DNA from: an uncultured Pseudoxanthomonas sp.
Lineage (GTDB): Bacteria; Pseudomonadota; Gammaproteobacteria; Xanthomonadales; Xanthomonadaceae
Direction: 5' to 3'
DNA length: 8,583 nt
NCBI GenBank assembly: GCA_937975725.1
Contig: CALJUL010000127.1
Span: 1-8,583 of the forward strand
Translations under genes and position numbers: made by a program
Shown here: positions 5,081-8,583 of the stretch, one piece after another
Numbering within the stretch: position 1 is the stretch's first letter
Layout: each line of letters opens with the position of its first letter
The notes under the pieces: generated by a model
Told to the model about the DNA's origin: nothing
What the model saw: the letters and a program-made list of their open reading frames with translations, nothing else
Databases searched by the model: none

Positions 5081-6322
5081 TCAGCGGCGCAGGATCTTCG
5101 GGTTCGAATTGCCCCAGATCGTGTACTGGTCGGCCAGCACCACGCCGGTGAGTTCCTCGATCTCCGCCTGGGTGATCTGTGCCTCGCCCTGCTTGCCGAA
5201 CAACACCACTTCGTCGCCGGCCTGGACGCCGGGAATGTCGGTCACGTCCACCATGGTGGTGTTCATGGTGACGTTGCCGACCACCGGCGCGCGCTGCCCA
5301 CGGACCAGGACCGCACCCTTGTTGGAATAGGCGCGGCGATAGCCGTCCGAATACCCCACCGGGAGATTGGCCAGCAGCGAATCCCGCTTCAGGGTGAAGG
5401 TGCGGTCGTAGCTCACGGTGTCGCCGGCCGGATAGGCGTTGACCGCGGCCACGCGCGTCTTGAAGGAGGCCACGTGCGCGAACGGCGGCTTCGGGGTTCC
5501 GCCATAGCCGTACAGCGCGCCGCCGGGGCGCACCATGTCCAGGTGCGCCTCGGGCACATGCTGCACCGCGAACGAATTGGCCGTGTGCAGGGCGACGTCT
5601 TCGCGCCGAAGCGCGGTGTTGGCGAACAGCCACGCGGTCTCGCGCTCGAACGCGGCCAGCCCGGCGAGCACGTCCTCGCGCTCGTCCATCGGGAAATGGG
5701 TCATCAGGCCGACGATGCGCAGGCCCGGCAGGCCCGCCAGCGCCTGCGCGTCGCGCTGCCCCTGCGCGGTGCGCAGTTCCAGCCCGTTGCGGCTCATGCC
5801 CGCCGAGTTCAGCGCCAGGTGCACCGGCAGTGCGCGCCCGCGCTTGCCGGCAAGCGCATTGAGGGCGCGCGCCGCGTCTAGGTTGCCCACCAGCTCTTCC
5901 ACCTTGTGCGGGCGCGCGGCCGCGGCTTCCTCCAGGGTCGCGCTGCGCACGCGCATGATCCGGCCCTTGTAGCCGCAGGCCCGCACCATCCGTGCCTCCT
6001 CGTTGCTGGCGATGCCCACGCAGGGAATACGCGCCTTGATGACGCTGGGCATCACCATGTCGATACCGATCCCGTAGGCGTCGGCCTTCATCACCGCGCA
6101 CACCTGGGGGTTCCCGCTCAGCGCCGCCTGGACCAGGCGCAGGTTGTTCTCGAACACCGCCAGGTCGACTTCGATCCAGGTATTGGGCGCCGTCACTTCC
6201 CGCCGCCGCTGCAGGCCCAGCAAGGGCGCGGCCTGCGCGTCGAGCGAGGCGGCCAGGGCCGTTCCCGCCGCGGCCGCGATGAAGCGACGGCGGCTGAAGG
6301 AAGCGGAGCGGCTGTCGGACAT
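5081..6322 (-). CDS. alr: Tat-exported alanine / broad-specificity amino acid racemase (PLP, fold III)
   Basis: The 413-residue product is an alanine-racemase-family enzyme that interconverts L- and D-amino acids with PLP. Residues 1-31 are a twin-arginine signal (SRRRFIAAAAG, cleavage near AQA), so it should fold in the cytoplasm with PLP and work in the periplasm, unlike the usual cytosolic Alr. The PLP lysine is Lys79 in VMKADAYG; the opposite catalytic tyrosine is Tyr305 in VSYDRTF; VRPGGALYG at 264-272 is another family block. NSAGMSRNG (172-180) and MNTTMVDV (353-360, with Asn where ordinary Alr has Asp) resemble the periplasmic broad-specificity racemases (Bsr) of Vibrio and Pseudomonas. 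The substrate range is therefore likely wider than alanine, for example basic or other non-bulky residues, but this is inferred. AGGAGA sits 6 bases before the ATG at 6322. An upstream extension to 6439 would run through the hairpin and lose the Tat position. It lies 145 bases downstream of the right TonB receptor, in the same direction. Confidence 0.92.
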   Translation of the reverse strand: MSDSRSASFSRRRFIAAAAGTALAASLDAQAAPLLGLQRRREVTAPNTWIEVDLAVFENNLRLVQAALSGNPQVCAVMKADAYGIGIDMVMPSVIKARIPCVGIASNEEARMVRACGYKGRIMRVRSATLEEAAAARPHKVEELVGNLDAARALNALAGKRGRALPVHLALNSAGMSRNGLELRTAQGQRDAQALAGLPGLRIVGLMTHFPMDEREDVLAGLAAFERETAWLFANTALRREDVALHTANSFAVQHVPEAHLDMVRPGGALYGYGGTPKPPFAHVASFKTRVAAVNAYPAGDTVSYDRTFTLKRDSLLANLPVGYSDGYRRAYSNKGAVLVRGQRAPVVGNVTMNTTMVDVTDIPGVQAGDEVVLFGKQGEAQITQAEIEELTGVVLADQYTIWGNSNPKILRR

Positions 6323-6405
6323 GAGGTTCTCCTGCGACGAAGACGGCACGGACACGGTGCCCGCGGCCCGATCATGCACGCTGCGCGCCCGCTCCGCGAG
6401 AGCGG

Positions 6406-6443
6406 CCCCGTGGCGCCGCCTTTGCTGCGGCGGCGCCACGGGG
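6406..6443 (-). terminator. Perfect 15-bp-stem hairpin between the TonB receptor and racemase genes
   Basis: CCCCGTGGCGCCGCC (6406-6420) and GGCGGCGCCACGGGG (6429-6443) are exact reverse complements around an 8-base loop. The stem starts 24 bases after the receptor's TGA on the minus transcript. Position and stability fit a terminator or an RNA-stabilising element, but no U tract follows. I found no clear promoter in the 83 bases between it and the racemase ATG, so partial read-through feeding the racemase is plausible. Confidence 0.7.
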
Positions 6444-6467
6444 AGCCCGGTCAGGCGAGCGGCCGCA

Positions 6468-8583
6468 TCAGTTGAACTGATGCTCGAACATCAGCCCGAA
6501 CGAACGCCCGCGCGGATCGGCCACGCGCGGTTCCCACGCCGCGCCCGAAGCGAAGTCCACCTGGTGCGCGGTGAACGGCGGATCGGTGTTCAGCAGGTTG
6601 CGCACCGCCAGGGTCAGCTTGGTGTTCTCCAGGCCGGTCCAGGTGAGGCTGTAGTTGTAGGTGATGTAGTCGTCCACGTCCGGATTCCAGTTCTCCGGGA
6701 TGTAGCTGCCGTTGGCGACGCTGACCGGCAGTTCGTCCTTGTAGCCGGAACGGTAGACCTGGGTCAGCGAATGCGCCCAGTCGCCCTTGGCCCAGCCGAA
6801 GCTCAGCGTGTGCTTCCACTTCAACGGCAGGTTGTAGAAACGGACGTACTCGCCCACCTTGTTTTCGCTGTAGGGCTCGTTGGCCAGGGGCTTTTCGCGG
6901 AAGCTATCGATGTAGCTGCCGTTGAGGTTGACGTACCAGCGCCCACCGGCCAGTTCGCCGGTCAGGTTGGCGTCCAGTTCCACGCCGCTGATCAGCGTGC
7001 CGCCCGAGTTGATGAAGCGGCGGTCGATGGCGACCACCTGGCCGCTGGCGTTGCGGATCCAGTTGTCGGCGAACAGGGCGTAGTTGGCGATCAGCGTGGC
7101 CTGGTCGGGCGAGCGGATCGTGTTGGTGCGCTCGATCTCCCACCAGTCCAGGCTGACGTTGAAGTTGCCGGTGGGCGCATAGACCAGGCCGAGGCTCTTC
7201 TGCTTCGACTCTTCGGGCTGCAGGTCGGTCTTGCCGCCGGTGATGATGGTCGGCTGGATCACGCCGCAGCCCGGGATCGCCGAGTTGGCGATGCCGCTGG
7301 GGCAGGTGGCCGGATCGGCCAGGTCCAGGCCGAAGTAGTCCACCTCGTTGACGCCGGCGAACAGCTTAGTGAACTCGGGCACCTTGAAGCCGGTGCTGTA
7401 GGCGCCGCGGAAGGCCAGCGATTCGAACGGCTGCCACTTGAACGCGTACTTCGGGTTGGTGGTGCCGCCGAAGGTGTCGTAATCGTCGCGGCGCACCGCC
7501 ACGGTCACGTCCAGGGTCCTGACGATGGGCAGGTAGACCTCCGCGTAGGCCGCCTTCACGTCGCGGCGGACCTTGGGCAGTTCACTGGTTTCGTCGAACG
7601 GCGCCTGGTAGATGGTGTCGTAGTTGAGCGGCAGCCCGTTCAACACCTGCACGCCGCCGAACTCGAATTCCTCGCGCCGCACTTCCACGCCGGTCGCCAG
7701 TTGCGCCTCGTCGCTCCACAGGTGGAAGCCCAGGCCGCCGGAGAACGCCGCGTCCAGCGTGGTGACGGTGGACTCGCCGCCGTACAGGTGCACGCCGGTG
7801 GCCGAGGCCGCCTTCAGCGCAGCGACGCCCTCGGCGCGCTGCTGCTGGCCAGGCATCAGGAACGGATTCAGCAGGCCGCTGCCGAGTACCTGCTTGAGCC
7901 CGCTGGAGAAGTAGTAGCCGCCGGCCAGGACCGACTCGGCCTTGCTGGACGCACGCGACACGCCCACGTCGTAGTCCCAACTGCCCAGGCTGCCTTCCAC
8001 CCCGGCCAGCAGGCGGTAGGCCTTGGTGGTGGTCTCGATCTGGCGCGGGCCGCAGACCACGCAGCGCCAGCGGTAGGGAATCTTGTTGCCGTACACCAGG
8101 TTGGCCGAACCGAAGTAGCCGGACATCGCGTTGAAGATGGTGTCGTAGGTCGCGCGGGTGTAGTCGTTCAGCGGATACCACGTACTCGGGTCGAGCACCG
8201 AGGTCGCCGACGCGCTGGAGGTGAGCTGCAAGGGCTCGTATTCGCGCTGCGACTCGACCCGGGAGCCCATCGCCTCGGCGTAGAAGCGGTGGTTCTCGCC
8301 CAACTTGAAGGTCGCGCGGCCCAGCACCTGCACGCTTTCCTGCGGCTGCTGCAGCGCCTGCGCGGCGGGGTAGTCCCAGGCGCAGGCGTACTTGGAGCTG
8401 GCGCCGTCCCACAGCCGGTAGTCGTACGGCCCCATGTTGTCGCCACCGTTCTCGCAACCCGCGCCGCCGGGCAGGTTGAGGATGTTGATGTAGCGCTGGG
8501 CGCCGCCGCCGGCAGGATCGGCCAGGGAGCCGTTGATGATGCCGCCGGTGGCGTTGGTCACCGTGGCGAACGGCGTGCCGCGC
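6468..8583 (-). CDS. TonB-dependent receptor, C-terminal part (beta-barrel)
   Basis: The frame stays open to the right edge (reading RGTPFATVTNATGG), so the start lies outside the window; 704 residues are visible. They show the barrel blocks of TBDTs: FKLGENHRFYAEA, EVYLPIVRTLDVTVAVRRDDYDTFGGTTNPK, LAFRGAYSTGFKVPEFTKLF (the usual 'S.GFRAPS..ELF' block), DLQPEESKQKSLGLVYAP, DWWEIERTNTI, SGVELDANL and LAVRNLLNTDPPF. It ends FGLMFEHQFN, with a near-terminal Phe typical of the outer-membrane assembly signal. Cysteine pairs in putative surface loops (the GCENGG to KYACAW stretch, RCVVCGP, CPSGIANSAIPGCGV) suggest disulfides. The plug domain is missing from view. The ligand cannot be read from sequence; peptides are suggested only by the neighbouring enzymes. 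Confidence 0.93.
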   Translation of the reverse strand, partial: RGTPFATVTNATGGIINGSLADPAGGGAQRYINILNLPGGAGCENGGDNMGPYDYRLWDGASSKYACAWDYPAAQALQQPQESVQVLGRATFKLGENHRFYAEAMGSRVESQREYEPLQLTSSASATSVLDPSTWYPLNDYTRATYDTIFNAMSGYFGSANLVYGNKIPYRWRCVVCGPRQIETTTKAYRLLAGVEGSLGSWDYDVGVSRASSKAESVLAGGYYFSSGLKQVLGSGLLNPFLMPGQQQRAEGVAALKAASATGVHLYGGESTVTTLDAAFSGGLGFHLWSDEAQLATGVEVRREEFEFGGVQVLNGLPLNYDTIYQAPFDETSELPKVRRDVKAAYAEVYLPIVRTLDVTVAVRRDDYDTFGGTTNPKYAFKWQPFESLAFRGAYSTGFKVPEFTKLFAGVNEVDYFGLDLADPATCPSGIANSAIPGCGVIQPTIITGGKTDLQPEESKQKSLGLVYAPTGNFNVSLDWWEIERTNTIRSPDQATLIANYALFADNWIRNASGQVVAIDRRFINSGGTLISGVELDANLTGELAGGRWYVNLNGSYIDSFREKPLANEPYSENKVGEYVRFYNLPLKWKHTLSFGWAKGDWAHSLTQVYRSGYKDELPVSVANGSYIPENWNPDVDDYITYNYSLTWTGLENTKLTLAVRNLLNTDPPFTAHQVDFASGAAWEPRVADPRGRSFGLMFEHQFN

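Noticed and set aside
4818..5330. Plus-strand frame with Val-Asp/Ala-Asp/Thr-Asp repeats resembling an acidic calcium-binding protein
   Set aside because: The pattern is a translation of the hexanucleotide repeat; the frame has no ribosome binding site and runs antisense into the racemase gene.

Overview
The window is GC-rich DNA with strongly GC-biased third codon positions. It carries AGGAGA-type ribosome binding sites, outer-membrane TonB-dependent receptors (TBDTs), a lipoprotein and a Tat-exported enzyme. This fits a Gram-negative gammaproteobacterium, most likely of the Xanthomonadaceae (Lysobacter, Luteimonas or Pseudoxanthomonas type). The family assignment is an inference from style and gene content; no marker gene is present.

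Layout, left to right: (1) 1-130, minus strand, the first 43 codons of a TBDT (signal peptide and start of the mature N-terminus). (2) 131-670, a 540-bp gap with small hairpins and no convincing gene. (3) 671-2461, minus strand, an exported two-domain enzyme: a VanX/DdpX-type D-Ala-D-Ala dipeptidase (M15D) followed by a serine beta-lactamase/DD-peptidase-like domain. (4) 2462-3059, a divergent regulatory region. It holds a second copy of the TBDT-type translation-start box, an 18-bp perfect palindrome with extra flanking arms, and an AT-rich patch. (5) 3060-4799, plus strand, a gamma-glutamyltransferase (GGT) lipoprotein. (6) 4800-5080, a convergent gap with a hairpin and a degenerate GGATGY hexanucleotide repeat. 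(7) 5081-6322, minus strand, a Tat-exported alanine/broad-specificity amino acid racemase. (8) 6323-6467, a 145-bp gap with a perfect 15-bp-stem hairpin. (9) 6468-8583, minus strand, the C-terminal 704 residues of a second TBDT.

All three enzymes carry export signals (Sec, lipobox, Tat) and each matches chemistry found in peptidoglycan peptides or other D-amino-acid peptides: D-Ala-D-Ala cleavage, D-residue peptide hydrolysis, gamma-glutamyl bond cleavage and L/D racemisation. They lie between two outer-membrane import receptors. The simplest combined reading is a periplasmic system that imports and dismantles D-amino-acid-containing or gamma-glutamyl peptides, such as cell-wall fragments or nonribosomal peptides, and racemises the products. 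That pathway is inferred; each enzyme's family is well supported by visible active-site motifs.
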